Positions 46,084-57,670 of a stretch of DNA of 64,000 bases are shown one piece after another. The stretch lies in assembly GCA_014377305.1 (NCBI GenBank), contig JACMPW010000003.1, positions 1 to 64,000 of the forward strand, read 5' to 3'. The stretch comes from Candidatus Altimarinota bacterium (GTDB lineage Bacteria; Patescibacteriota; Gracilibacteria; BD1-5; UBA2023). A program made the translations under genes and the position numbers. Position 1 is the stretch's first letter; each line of letters opens with the position of its first letter. The notes under the pieces are model-generated. The model made no database searches. It saw only the letters and a program-made list of their open reading frames with translations, and was not told where the DNA came from.

Positions 46084-46183
46084 TGTGATAAAAATTATCA
46101 ATAGACTCGCTCAGTCTATTGATAACAATAAAAACAACAATTTTAATAAAAGTAAGTTGTATATAATAATAGAACGATATCTC

Positions 46184-47446
46184 TTATCCCACTATTCGCT
46201 TCTTCATCTCACTCTCCCCTCCTTCTCGGATCGAGTAAATACAACCACAATAGTTTTGACGATAGATATCATGTTCTCGAGTATACTCGACTGATTTCTC
46301 GAATCCACCATGTTTTCGGAATGGGATATCGAGGAACTCGACACCATATTTCTCACCGTATTTATGCCCCATTTTGAAGAGTTTATCGAGATCTTTTTTG
46401 GGACTCGTATTGAGTGAGGATGTGTAGAGCGGGATTTTGAGTCGTTTCGCGAGTTTCGCAGAAACCATCATCCGCATATCATAGCAGTAAGTACACTTCT
46501 CCCCTCGCTCTGGTGTATGTTCGACTCAGCGAATGCGAGTGAAAAAATTCCCAACATCATATGCCCCCTTGATATAGGGAATATTCTCGATCTCACAGAT
46601 CCGAACGAATGCTTCATATCGCTTATCGTACTCAGATTTTGGCTGGATGTTCGGGTCGTACCAGAAACAGATGATATCATAGTCATCTCGCAGCTGTATA
46701 ATCGGCATCGTCACATCAGGCCCACAACAGACATGGACGAGGATTTTTGGTTTTTTATCAGATTTGGTGAGATAGAGCTTGTTTTCGAGGATATACCTGG
46801 AGATCTTGCGAGAGAGACCAGGTATGATGAATCTAGGATCTTCGTCGAATCTCGCGTGGATCGTGGCATATTCTGGGATGATCCGGCGGATTTCTGTTGA
46901 GGATATATCGGGAATATTGGCTTCGGTTAAAAATTCGAAATTGAGTATTCATAATTTTTCTGTCCTTACGAGATATGAAGCAATCCAGTCATCATTAGGA
47001 ATTTTTTTTTGTTTTTCTGGATCGTTTCAGACTTCGTGATCATGACCGACACTACGAGGCACAAACAGCTTGTATACAGTTTTTGCTGCATATTGCTCGC
47101 TATCCCACTCACTCATAGACTCTATCGTATCCGTGCCGAATATATGACAGATATCTTCACCATACTTTCCTCGTGCGTAGAGATCGACATCACGAGTGAT
47201 CATATTACCTTCCCATTTTGTGAGAAAAAAATCATCGATAATGATGCGAATATCAGCAATCTCTCATACAAAAATATCGAGCATCGCGAGTCGTTGCTCG
47301 TCACTCACGGTGTATGACTTATCATCTCTCTGTCCTGATGGAATGATGATGATTTTTTCGGGATTTTTGTAATGGAGTACGGATCTCACGATCGCCGAAT
47401 GTCCAGCATGTGGCGGATCGAAAGCTCCACCGAGGATATAGATCAT
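46184..47446 (-). CDS. Fusion of nicotinate-nucleotide adenylyltransferase (NadD) and epoxyqueuosine reductase (QueH)
   Basis: One uninterrupted 420-residue frame. Residues 1-~220 are NadD: ILGGAFDPPHAGH (nucleotide-binding HxGH loop), GTDTIESMSEW, VPRSVGHDH and ISSTEIRRIIPEY. Residues ~233-420 are QueH: ILVHVCCGPDVTMP, FWYDPNIQPKSEYDKR, then EKCTYCYDMRM and KDLDKLFKMGHKYGEKYG with a Cys at the IYRQNYCGCIYS block, the cysteine set QueH uses with a metal centre. NadD makes NaAD for NAD synthesis; QueH reduces epoxyqueuosine to queuosine in tRNA. I know of no described fusion of the two. I read every codon across the junction; no stop or start is needed. Lies directly downstream of atpC. Confidence 0.88.
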
Positions 47447-47479
47447 ATCTTATGATTGTATTGATTTATAGATTAATTT

Positions 47480-47506
47480 CAAAAAATCCCCACTTTTGTG
47501 AGGATC
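47480..47506 (-). terminator. Terminator after atpC
   Basis: ATCCTCAC / GTGGGGAT type stem (one mismatch) with AAAA loop and T-run on the minus strand, just after the atpC stop. Confidence 0.7.
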
Positions 47507-47513
47507 AAATAAT

Positions 47514-47969
47514 CTATTTGCGAGTTCCATGATTCTCGTGGAACTTTTTTCCGAGGTGATGCATTGCTGTATATTTGAGAAGCTCATATTCGAGTTCGAT
47601 GAGTTTTTTTGGATCGATTGCTGAACCATTTTCTGCACGATAAGCTATCATCATCTCTTGTGCTTCTTTTTTTTGTGACTCGATATACTCGCTATCCGTG
47701 AGTGTATCGTCTGCGACTACAACATCAGCCAGGATCGTACATACCTCTGGGGAGATATTGAGAACACCACCTCCTGTAACATATTCTGCAGTATGTATTT
47801 TACCTCATATAAAATACTCGACTGATAGTATTCCAGGACGGATCGCTGAGAGCAGTGGCTCATGTCCAGGGAGGACAGTGATCTCTCCATCCTCAGTCAT
47901 GATAGATATACGAGCAAATTGGTCAGCAGAGAGGATATTGCCAGATGCAGAAGTGATGATGAGTTTCAT
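47514..47969 (-). CDS. atpC: ATP synthase F1 epsilon subunit
   Basis: Rotor-stalk subunit that couples and can inhibit the F1 motor. 151 residues: N-terminal beta-sandwich (KLIITSASGNILSADQF, MTEDGEITVLPGHEPLLSAI, EYVTGGGVLNISPE) and C-terminal helices. Size is slightly above the usual ~135 residues because of the tail AMHHLGKKFHENHGTRK. One TGA glycine (YFIGGK). Follows atpD by 29 bases. Confidence 0.93.
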
Positions 47970-47998
47970 TGGTTTTTAGTTTTTCAGAGGTTTTTATA

Positions 47999-49429
<1,431 letters not shown>

Positions 49430-49511
49430 TTATAGCGAAAGTGATCCAAAATGCAAAGGAAAATGTGAAGATTTTTCGAACCAAAAATAAAGCAAGATGA
49501 AAGTATGAAAA

Positions 49512-50237
49512 TTATCCCATCATCCGATCGAGTATAACGGCCGTAGCAACTCCAGCATTCAGTGACTCAGCAAGGCCGAATCGTGGAATAGTCACACGAT
49601 CTGTGATATATTGTTTCAGGTTCGCAGAGATGCCGTGTGCCTCACTCCCGATCACAAGATATCCTCATCTAGCTGAGAAATCCTTTGTGTGAGTACTCTC
49701 TCCGTTGAGATAGGCTCAGTATATTTTTCACTGTATTTCAGATAGATATTGATCCAAATCTGTATAAAAAATCGAAACCCGGATGAATGATCCCATCGTC
49801 GCCATGAGTACCTTGGTATTGTAGCAATCCACTGTATCAGGAGAACAAATAATCTGTGAGATTCCATACCAGTCAGCTGTACGGATGATAGTTCAGAGAT
49901 TACCTGGATCGTTGATCTTATCTAGAACGAGTACAAGTTCATCTTTTTTTATTTTTGATACTCTATGATCTAGCATCTTAACTAACAATATACCTGCATC
50001 ATTGCTCGTGAGTGTAGTCATACGAGCCAGTTCACCTATTGTGACTATCTGATATGGGAATTTATATTGTTTTTGTAGAACTAATTCTTCAGTAAAAAAT
50101 CACTCCACGATTTCAAAATCTGAATTCATAAACTCAAGCATACACTTGCGTCACTCTACCAAAAAAACACCATCAGAGATTCGATTAGTTTTATCATGAA
50201 GAGATCGGATATATGCAATTTTATTTTTAGGTATCAT
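49512..50237 (-). CDS. SpoU/TrmH-family RNA 2'-O-methyltransferase
   Basis: Predicted S-adenosylmethionine-dependent ribose methyltransferase acting on rRNA or tRNA. 241 residues: N-terminal substrate-binding part (MIPKNKIAYIRSLHDK, VFLVEGRKCMLEF) and a SPOUT domain with motif 1 LDKINDPGNLGTIIRTADW, motif 2 LVIGSEAHGIS and motif 3 LAESLNAGVATAVILD. The glycine in NLGTIIRTAD and the one in VEGRK are TGA-coded. Ends 4 bases after the start region of the next locus; transcribed with the phosphatase upstream. Exact target is not clear. Confidence 0.9.
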
Positions 50238-50241
50238 GGAG

Positions 50242-50790
50242 CTATTTGAGATCTTCGAGCTTGAGAAATTGGGGAGTGAGATAGTAGAGAATAGAGAGAT
50301 GACCTGGGATAATATTAGTCCAACTCATCGTTGCAGGGAGTGAGAGTATAACGAGAGATCATTTTTTCATAGAGGGCATGCCATCATCCGAGATATACCG
50401 AGCAAACTCAGTAATCTCATCATTGTGTCAAACAACAATAAGTGTATCTACATCTGGGGCAGTTTGTTGGATAGCACCGAGATAGATATGGGTAGCATGT
50501 CGGGTTTTTGGATTTTTACCAACATAGAGATCATCCGCATATTTGATATCTGTGATTCCATATTCTTGAGCCATTATAGTAGCAGTCTCTCTCGTGCGGA
50601 GAGCTGAACTCGATACAACAGCATTCGGAGTGATACCGATAAGTTTGAGATATTTTGTCACGATAGTCACATATTCTCGCCCTTTTGGTGAGAGAGGGAC
50701 ATCATGATCAGATCCAAAAAAATCAACACCCTCAAGAGCATGAGCATGACGAACGAGGATGAGTTGTTTCTGTTTGCTAGTATTATACAT
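50242..50790 (-). CDS. Histidine phosphatase (SixA-like)
   Basis: 182 residues, phosphoglycerate-mutase-like fold. Catalytic His in LILVRHAHALEG, Arg in SSALRTRETA, second His in LIVVGHNDEI (its glycine TGA-coded), DVPLSPKGREY typical of SixA, which dephosphorylates phospho-histidine on signalling proteins. The substrate is not predictable from sequence. Last ~60 residues (MSWTNIIPGHLSILYYLTP) are family-typical. Overlaps closely with the SpoU gene (4-base gap). Confidence 0.88.
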
Positions 50791-50981
50791 GGGTGTGATT
50801 ATATATAAAAGTCCTCACCTTGCGAGTAGAGATGCATATTTCGAGTTGCATATGCATATATCTATTGCATATAGATACAAAAATGGAACAAAATCTAACA
50901 AAAAAGTACCTCGAAAACTTGCAAAAAAAAAAAACAACTGCTATACTCATTTGGTCATTTACTTTTTAATTATACAAAAAT

Positions 50982-51578
50982 ATGATAAATTCTTTTTTTA
51001 CTGGATGACTATCACTAACAAAAGTGAATCGATTCTATAATGCAGGTCGTCTTGTCCAGAATCCAGAACACGAGGAAAAGCAAAAAAGTATTGAAGATGA
51101 AACAAAAAAACTAACAGCAGAAGTAGAGGGATCTATCAAAAATTGAGATATAACTAGTGACACATTACATAGTAATGATGAAATAAAAATGAAAGTTGTT
51201 CAAACATATTCAAGTTTATCTAATGAATGAAAACTCTTAGTAAATAATTTACTGATTGAAGGTGTACAAAATATAGCTCCAAATTATAAGAACTGATCAC
51301 AGAGCATGGGAGAATATGCCGATATGGATAACTATTACAAAGTAGCAAATATGAAACCTGAAGAGCTTTTCGTAAAGATGGAGAAATATGGAGAAACAAA
51401 GTGACTCATCAAGTTTTGACGAGAATGAACTCAGGACAAACCGAATCCTTTGTTACTAAATTTACCTGTTGATGTAGATGCATTTCGACAGGAACAAACC
51501 CAAAAAATGATAGATACGGCAAATAAATATAAAAATATGAATGAATCAAAACCTGAGGCCATAGTAATGCCATTGTAA
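50982..51578 (+). CDS. Hypothetical protein inserted in the atp region
   Basis: 198 residues, not recognised. Short hydrophobic N-terminus (MINSFFTGGLSLT), then a hydrophilic, helical, lysine/glutamate-rich body with coiled-coil potential (EEKQKSIEDETKKLTAEVEG). More than five TGA glycines. Strongly A/T-rich and on the opposite strand from all atp genes. Style resembles the orphan at 37.07 kb. Possibly a recent insertion. Confidence 0.62.
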
Positions 51579-51608
51579 AATAACGAGCATAGTTTCTCCT
51601 TATTCAAA

Positions 51609-51636
51609 TAAGTCCTCTCAAAATCGAGAGGGCTTA
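51609..51636. terminator. Bidirectional terminator
   Basis: AAGTCCTCTC pairs with GAGAGGGCTT (one mismatch), between the convergent orphan and atpG. Confidence 0.75.
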
Positions 51637-51655
51637 TTATATATTGATTCCACAA

Positions 51656-52564
51656 CTATACATCCTTCATACTCTCCACACCACTCACGATCTCAGAGAC
51701 TTCTTTGGTGATGGCTCACTGCCTGGCTTTGTTATAGATGAGCGTGAGTGAAGCTCATTTTTTATTTGCGGAGTCTTTTGCGTTTTTCATAGCGACCATA
51801 CGAGCTGCATGCTCAGAGGCTCGAGACTCGAGGAGTGTCTCATGGATCATCGCATCGAGTACCATAGGGATCGTATAGTCGACTATCATGGCGACATCTG
51901 GTTCTATCGTATAGGCAACATTTGACTCCACAGTCGGAACTGAGCCAGCAATAGTGATCAGATATGCTGTAATATCTGCCTGATTGATTGGGAAAATGGT
52001 CTTAACTACTGGAAGCTGAGTGAGAGCTGATACATAGTGATTGTAGATGATCGAGAGCTTGCTATATTTACCAGTTTTCCACTCGGATATAGCGAATCTG
52101 AACATACGGCGAGACTCAGCAATGGTCAATGGATCCTTGATCTCATCTGAGAAGTCTGCGAGCATAGACTGTCCAGTCCGCAAGATGAAGTCTCGTGAAC
52201 GCTTCCCTATAGTGATATAGTCATATTCTCGTGTATATGGAGTACCTATATCATCGCGGATATACTCGGTAGCTTTTTTGAACACATTCACATTGTACCC
52301 TCCACAGAGACCCTTCTGAGCTGCTACGAGGATGATGAGCTCACGGGTCGTCTCAGGTGCAGTCCCATAGACTCCGAGTACTGACTCCTCATGTGATACA
52401 CGAGAGAGGATGTCCAGTGCTGCAAGTGCAAATGGACGCAAAGAAATAACGCTCTCTTGGGCTTTTTTCATCTTGACTGTCGAGATGAGTTCCATCGCTT
52501 TGGTGATCTTACCAGTATTTTTGATAGATTTGATGCGAGCTTTGATTTCTTTACCTGATGCCAT
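51656..52564 (-). CDS. atpG: ATP synthase F1 gamma subunit
   Basis: Central rotor shaft. 302 residues. N-terminal helix MASGKEIKARIKSIKNTGKI and the AMELIS/VKMKKAQ region are typical, as is ILVAAQKGLCGGYN; the C-terminal helix (SRASEHAARMVAMKNAKDSA, then YNKARQGAITKEVSEIVSG) closes the shaft. Two TGA glycines lie near the C-terminus. Confidence 0.96.
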
Positions 52565-52664
52565 AGTGAGGAATTTTAGTTTTACAGTTGTACAGTTATA
52601 CAGTTTTACAAGTTAGAAATTATCCAATCTGATATTGTGTCGATCTGTCATACTCGATATCATA

Positions 52665-54188
52665 CTATTTCTTCTTCGTGAAGAGTTCTCCGAAATTCTC
52701 GAGGAATGTTCCGAGTGACGCCTTCACATCATCTGAGAAGTCCTTGGTCTCACGAATAGCAGTGATGATCTTCTCTTCTCTATCAAGTGCTACATAGAGA
52801 TCTCGCTCATACTGAGCAATATGGCGAGGATCTATCTTGTCGAGATATCCAGCTGATCCTGCGAATATGAGTGCAACTTGTTTCTCGAATGGAACTGGAG
52901 CATAGATACCCTGCTTGAGTATCTCGACCATACGCTTTCCTCGTTCGAGTTGCTTCTTGGTATCAGCGTCGAGATCAGAAGCGAACTGTGAGAACGCTTC
53001 GAGCTCACGATATTGAGCGAGTGAGAGCTTGAGGGTTCCAGCATTTTTTTTCATTGCCTTGGTCTGAGCGGATCCACCGACACGAGAGACCGAGAGTCCC
53101 ACGTTGATCGCAGGCTTGATGCCCGCATTGAATAGTCCTGACTCGAGGAATATCTGACCATCCGTGATCGAGATCACATTGGTTGGGATATATGCCGATA
53201 CGTCACCACCCTGAGTCTCGATGATCGGGAGTGCTGTCATAGATCCACCTCCGAGCTCGTCGTTGAGCTTAGCAGATCGCTCGAGGAGACGAGAGTGGAG
53301 ATAGAATACATCACCTGGATACGCCTCTCGTCCCGGTGGACGGCGGAGTAGGAGTGACATCTCACGGTACGCATTCGCATGCTTGGTCAGATCATCATAG
53401 ATGATGAGTGCGTGTTGTCCGTTCATCATGAAGTACTCACCCATAGCCACACCTGTATATGGAGCGAGCCACTGCATCGCAGCTGGAGATGAGGCACCCG
53501 CATTGACAATGATTGTGTAGTCGAGGGCTCCTGCTTTCTTGAGTTCTTCAGCAATAGCGACAACCTTTGAGTCCTTTTGTCCGATAGCCACATAGATACA
53601 CTTCACACCATTTCCTTTTTGATTGAGGATGGTATCGATCGCGATCTGCGTCTTACCGGTTTGTCTATCTCCAATAATCAGTTCTCGTTGTCCTCGTCCG
53701 ATAGGTACGAGTGCATCGACTGCCTTGATACCCGTTGCAAGAGGTTCATGGACTGATTTACGACTCATGACTCCTGTTGCTACTCGCTCAGCTGGATAGT
53801 ATTCTTTAGCCTTAATCTCACCCTTGCCATCGATCGGATTCCCGAGAGAGTCCACTACACGGCCGAGGAGCGCCTCACCAACTGGCACCTCGAGGATCTT
53901 CCCAGAACCCTGAGCTGTCATGCCCTCGGCGATAGTAGAGAATCCTGAGAGGATAACGATACCGACATAGTGTTCTTCGAGATTCATAGCAACACCCTTA
54001 GCACCAGACTGGAATGTGACTACTTCATTGTAGGCTACATTGCGAAGTCCGACGACCTTGGCGATACCATCACCGAGATATGATACAATACCAGCATTGA
54101 CACGATCTGGTGAGAGATCAGCATTATCGATGCGAGCCTCGATATCACGGATGAGTTCTTGAGCAATAGCAACAGACGAGTGAGACAT
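52665..54188 (-). CDS. atpA: ATP synthase F1 alpha subunit
   Basis: Non-catalytic nucleotide-binding subunit, 507 residues. P-loop [36 protein letters not shown] and [19 protein letters not shown] are clear. No in-frame TGA. The N-terminal helix ([16 protein letters not shown]), which normally binds the delta subunit, is present even though delta is short here. 100 bases before atpG. Confidence 0.98.
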   Translation of the reverse strand: MSHSSVAIAQELIRDIEARIDNADLSPDRVNAGIVSYLGDGIAKVVGLRNVAYNEVVTFQSGAKGVAMNLEEHYVGIVILSGFSTIAEGMTAQGSGKILEVPVGEALLGRVVDSLGNPIDGKGEIKAKEYYPAERVATGVMSRKSVHEPLATGIKAVDALVPIGRGQRELIIGDRQTGKTQIAIDTILNQKGNGVKCIYVAIGQKDSKVVAIAEELKKAGALDYTIIVNAGASSPAAMQWLAPYTGVAMGEYFMMNGQHALIIYDDLTKHANAYREMSLLLRRPPGREAYPGDVFYLHSRLLERSAKLNDELGGGSMTALPIIETQGGDVSAYIPTNVISITDGQIFLESGLFNAGIKPAINVGLSVSRVGGSAQTKAMKKNAGTLKLSLAQYRELEAFSQFASDLDADTKKQLERGKRMVEILKQGIYAPVPFEKQVALIFAGSAGYLDKIDPRHIAQYERDLYVALDREEKIITAIRETKDFSDDVKASLGTFLENFGELFTKKK

Positions 54189-54231
54189 AGGAATTTAGAT
54201 TTTAGGAATAGTGGATTATTTTGAAGAATCT

Positions 54232-54582
54232 CTAGCTTTTCATTTGACTGGCGAAGCGTTGGAACGATACATCGACCATATCATCTCAGGCGAAGATCCT
54301 GATACCTCCGATGAGGGCTGGAGTATCGACGAAGACGATATCTTCGGGCAATTTTTCGATCCCAAAATGTGCCCGCATACTCGTCTCAGCAAATGATCGG
54401 ATATCCTCGAGTGAGGCACCAAGTGGATACTCGACCCTGACGCGAATACTCAGATTTTCTTTTGGATCTACAAGGTATGCACGATGACCAATCTGCACGA
54501 GCCCTGTTTTATAAGCTTTTAGAATCCGAAGAACATCAGAGAGTTGTTCACGAGAGTATGATGAGAGAGTAGCGAGAGACAT
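54232..54582 (-). CDS. atpH: Short ATP synthase delta subunit
   Basis: 116 residues instead of the usual ~175-180. The second half matches the C-terminal part of delta, which binds the b stalk: VRVEYPLGASLEDIRSFAE and PALIGGIRIFAGDDMVDVSF (one TGA glycine). Most of the N-terminal six-helix bundle that normally holds the alpha subunit tips is missing; only ~45 residues precede the C-terminal part. The position between atpF and atpA fits. I see no frameshift upstream that would restore the missing part, since the atpF stop is 3 bases before this ATG. Confidence 0.82.
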
Positions 54583-54585
54583 ATT

Positions 54586-55062
54586 TTAGAGTTCGATAGT
54601 TTTAGCTTGTGTTTTGAGGAATTCGACATTGGACTCATTTTTCGCGAAGAGTTTTTCGTTCATTTTGAGAGCCACATCGATGACCTTGGAGCGGAGTTCA
54701 TCTATGATCATCTTGCGTTCGAGAGCAATATCATCGAATCCCTTTGACCGAGCTGCATCTGCATCTGCATGAGCCTTTTTGATGAGCTCGACAGATTCTT
54801 TGCGTGCATTTTCTGCGATCTCAGAGGCAATCAACTTGGCATCGACTTTTGATTGATCGATGATGTTCGTTGCCTGATTATGAGCATCCGTGAGAATATT
54901 CGCACTTTTGGCAATCTCGACCTCGAGAGTACGACGTTTGATAGCCTCTGCATCGAGATAGGCCATGTATGGAACGAAGAAAAACTTGCGTAATACAAAT
55001 GCCACCACTGCAAAGTTGATTGCCTGGATGATAAATGATGATAGATCGAAGAGGGCTGACAT
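54586..55062 (-). CDS. atpF: ATP synthase F0 b subunit
   Basis: Peripheral stalk subunit, 158 residues: one N-terminal membrane helix (FIIQAINFAVVAFVLRKFFF) and a long amphipathic coiled coil (LEVEIAKSANILTDAHNQAT onward). No TGA. Lies 6 bases after atpE. Confidence 0.93.
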   Translation of the reverse strand: MSALFDLSSFIIQAINFAVVAFVLRKFFFVPYMAYLDAEAIKRRTLEVEIAKSANILTDAHNQATNIIDQSKVDAKLIASEIAENARKESVELIKKAHADADAARSKGFDDIALERKMIIDELRSKVIDVALKMNEKLFAKNESNVEFLKTQAKTIEL

Positions 55063-55068
55063 AGAGAA

Positions 55069-55266
55069 TTATTTAGTGAGGAAGAGTGCAGCAAATGCGA
55101 GGAGACCAGGAACTTCACAGAGGGCAATAGCCGTAAGCATCTTGGCATTGATATCACCAGAAACTGATGGATTGCGTCCGATAGCCTGCATAGCACCCAT
55201 ACCGATGAGTCCGATACCGATTCCTGAGCCGATAACACCGAGAAGAGCAAATGGGAGGTAACTCAT
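55069..55266 (-). CDS. atpE: ATP synthase F0 c subunit
   Basis: 65-residue hairpin forming the rotor ring. Loop AIGRNPSV connects two membrane helices; the ion-carrying carboxylate is the Glu in ALCEVPGLLAFAALF. The residues around it (EVPG, no ES pair, no Gln in helix 1 at the usual Na+ site) favour H+ rather than Na+, but this is an inference from few positions. Confidence 0.93.
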   Translation of the reverse strand: MSYLPFALLGVIGSGIGIGLIGMGAMQAIGRNPSVSGDINAKMLTAIALCEVPGLLAFAALFLTK

Positions 55267-55389
55267 AAAAGAAAGAGATGAAAAGATAAGAATCCAAAGC
55301 TGCTAGTATCACACGGAGAGTGGGTATCCGATTGCGTGAAGGACTAAAAACCAGGGTGTAGGACTCATGGAAGTCCTACACTCCAACTT

Positions 55390-56274
55390 CTAGTGTTGGT
55401 GGGACTCGGGAATCGACTCACGGATATAGAGCGCTGAGAGTGTCATGAATATATACGCCTGGAGGAACGCGACGAGGAGCTCGAAGAACCAAAATGGAAG
55501 AGAAAGTAAGCGAAATGCTCATCCAGTATATTGTGGGAGGATCTGTTCTCCGACGAATACTACTACAGCGATCAGTATAGCTCCGACGAATATATTGAGA
55601 AATAGACGCATCGATAGGGATCCAATACGGATGAACTCACCAGCGAAGTGGAGCCATCCGACGAATACACCGACAATCTTCTCAGCCGTCGAGTCTCCGT
55701 GATAGTTCCAGAGGTAGTGGTTGATATGATGTACTGGCCCCTTCATAGCGATTGCTGTGATCTGTGCTACGATGATGACGGTGAGTGAGAATACGAGAGT
55801 CGTCGAGAGGTCTGAGTACATCGGTCGGAGATATGCTGAGAGCCACTCCTTCTCTGACACGAGAACGAACCAGTCGAGGATGAGTCCAAACATGTTTCCT
55901 ACAAAAATAATGACTATGATGCCTCCGAGGAGCCACATATATCGTCTCGCCATCTGTGCACTCCCGAGGAGTGACGTTGCATAGGAAAATATTCGATTGA
56001 CTATATCGAGACCGAGTGCCTTGACTCGAGGGAGTGCTTTCGTCGTGATAGCTGTATAGAATATGGCAATCAGGACAAAAAATACTACCATAAAAATCCA
56101 AGTCGAGAAAATCGTATTGGTGATCGGAAATCCTACAACTGTGAATCCTGGGATAACCTCCCCCTTCGAGCTCGGAATATGAGGTCCAGCGTGCTCAGTA
56201 GTCGCGTGAGTCATAGCCTCCTCTGTGAGAGTGGCACCAGACTCGAGATGTGTTGTTGTAGTAGTTTCGTTCAT
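55390..56274 (-). CDS. atpB: ATP synthase F0 a subunit
   Basis: Stator channel subunit, 294 residues, six or so membrane helices. The essential arginine is in GSLSMRLFLNIFVGAIL; the C-terminal helix is FELLVAFLQAYIFMTLSALY. An acidic/histidine-rich N-terminal extension (TEEAMTHATTEHAGPHIPSS) is unusual. One TGA glycine (QYTGGAFRL). First gene of the minus-strand atp operon; no atpI seen. Confidence 0.95.
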
Positions 56275-56325
56275 ATTACGAGCGAGAGTATAGAGAAACT
56301 CGATTTTTTTGCAAATGAATTTTAG

Positions 56326-56362
56326 AGAAAAATAATCCTCGATTTCTCGAGGATTATTTTTT
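56326..56362 (-). terminator. Terminator before the atp operon
   Basis: AAATAATCCTCGA pairs with TCGAGGATTATTT around a 4-base loop, T-run on both sides. Follows the MBL-like gene on the minus strand and insulates atpB. Confidence 0.85.
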
Positions 56363-56376
56363 ATACTATTTAAAAA

Positions 56377-56835
56377 TTATGCCATCACCACACAGGTTGT
56401 TTTCTCTGTCGAGAGATCTGCATCCTTGAATCTGTATTTACTGGTTGGCTCATTGATAGATCAGAGCACGAGTGCGATCTCACTCGCTCCCTCATCATAG
56501 GTGATGAGGAGTCCTGGTTCTATTTTTTCGACAGTTGGTTGAATACTCTTCGATCCTGGCATGATGAGGATATCGATCCCACCGAGAAAGTCGAGAGCCT
56601 CAGTCGATATATCTGCAAGAAGAGTGGGGATATAAGCGATCCAATAGCCCTCAGTACGGAAGTGATAGAGTCGTTCATCATTTTTGTTGAAGGCATACAT
56701 CAATATACTACTCTTCTCGTACTCACCTGGGAGTTCGATAGAAAGTCAATCGAGTATTACTATATCTGAAGTGAGTACGATTTCTTTTTTGTCAGAGGAG
56801 ATGGTGAGAGTCGAGTTCTTGTATGAGAAGTCCAT
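56377..56835 (-). CDS. Degenerate metallo-beta-lactamase-fold protein (UlaG-like)
   Basis: 152 residues. The order of beta-strand blocks (IVLTSDIVILDGLSIELPGEY, then YWIAYIPTLLADIST, LDFLGGIDILIMPGSKSI, VEKIEPGLLITYDEGASEI) follows the second half of COG2220/UlaG-like MBL proteins. The HxHxDH zinc motif and other metal ligands are absent, so it is probably not an active hydrolase. The assignment is by pattern of hydrophobic strands and GEYE/GIDILIMP blocks; I am moderately sure. One or two TGA glycines. Confidence 0.6.
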
Positions 56836-56984
56836 ATAATGGGTAGATAAGTGAGAGATAAGTGAGAACTTCCTAAAAAATGATGAAATTTGTATGAAAA
56901 TCGAGTACCGGGAGAATCGTACAGATAGTACGATGAGTGAGGAACTGAGATTTGAATGCAAAGTTAGCATTTTATAGAGATTCT

Positions 56985-57440
56985 CTACATAAAGTGGATA
57001 TTTTTTTCGATAAATCAAGTAACATCTGGTTTGATCCAAGTTTCTTTGAGGGACTCTGGAGTAAACCACTTATATCAAACAAATCGTTCTTCTTTGCGTG
57101 GTCTTGGCTCAGTTTTACCGGTGTATTTCACAAGGAACAATGATACCTCCTTATGTATGATAGGAGCTCATTCGAGATAAGTGGCCGTGAACGAATAGTT
57201 GACTGTATTCATGAATTTGATGACTTTGAGATCAGACTCTGCGAGTCATGTCTCCTCTGATATCTCACGGAGGGCTGTCTCCATGGCAGTTTCATCATTT
57301 TCGATATGTCCTTTAGGAAGGACATATTCGAGATCATCACGGGCATTTTTCCATGCGAGCATGAGAATCTCTATATACGATCACTTCTTCCGATACACGA
57401 TACCACCAGCACTCTTTTCATGGAGTTCTGTTTGGGACAT
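56985..57440 (-). CDS. Nudix hydrolase
   Basis: 151 residues. The Nudix box is complete: G-x5-E-x7-REISEETGL, running from PKGHIENDETAMETALR onward; its last glycine is a TGA codon. N-terminal KSAGGIVYRKKG strand typical of Ap4A/(d)NTP-hydrolysing Nudix enzymes. Cleaves a nucleoside diphosphate linked to some moiety; the PKGHIE variant often goes with diadenosine polyphosphate hydrolases, but the substrate is not established. Divergent from dnaN. Confidence 0.92.
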
Positions 57441-57505
57441 AGGAAATAGTAATATAAAAAATATAAAGTAAGTATAGTGAATATTTCCTAAAACACAAAA
57501 AAACT

Positions 57506-57525
57506 GCAACGAAAAGTTGCTTTTT
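57506..57525. other. Small hairpin upstream of dnaN
   Basis: GCAAC-GAAAA-GTTGC with T-run on the plus side and A-run on the other. Terminator-like, but no gene on either strand reads into it, so its role is open. Confidence 0.4.
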
Positions 57526-57558
57526 CTCTCTTTTCTTATAATCTAATTGCAACAAAAA

Positions 57559-57588
57559 TTGGAATATCTTGGAATATCTTGGAATATC
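57559..57588. repeat. Three tandem 10-bp repeats upstream of dnaN
   Basis: TTGGAATATC is repeated three times head to tail, perfectly, 83 bases before the dnaN ATG, in an A/T-rich gap of 230 bases. One repeat per helical turn, as in protein-binding iterons. No canonical DnaA box (TTATCCACA) seen in the gap. Confidence 0.75.
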
Positions 57589-57670
57589 AATATATATCAC
57601 TCAGAGTGAAATTCATTCACAAGTAGGCTATATTTCAATAAATTTTGTATTTTTAATCTTGAATCATACT

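Noticed and set aside
49512-50237. Suspected frameshift in the SpoU methyltransferase
   Set aside because: Careful recounting showed one continuous 242-codon frame with intact motifs.
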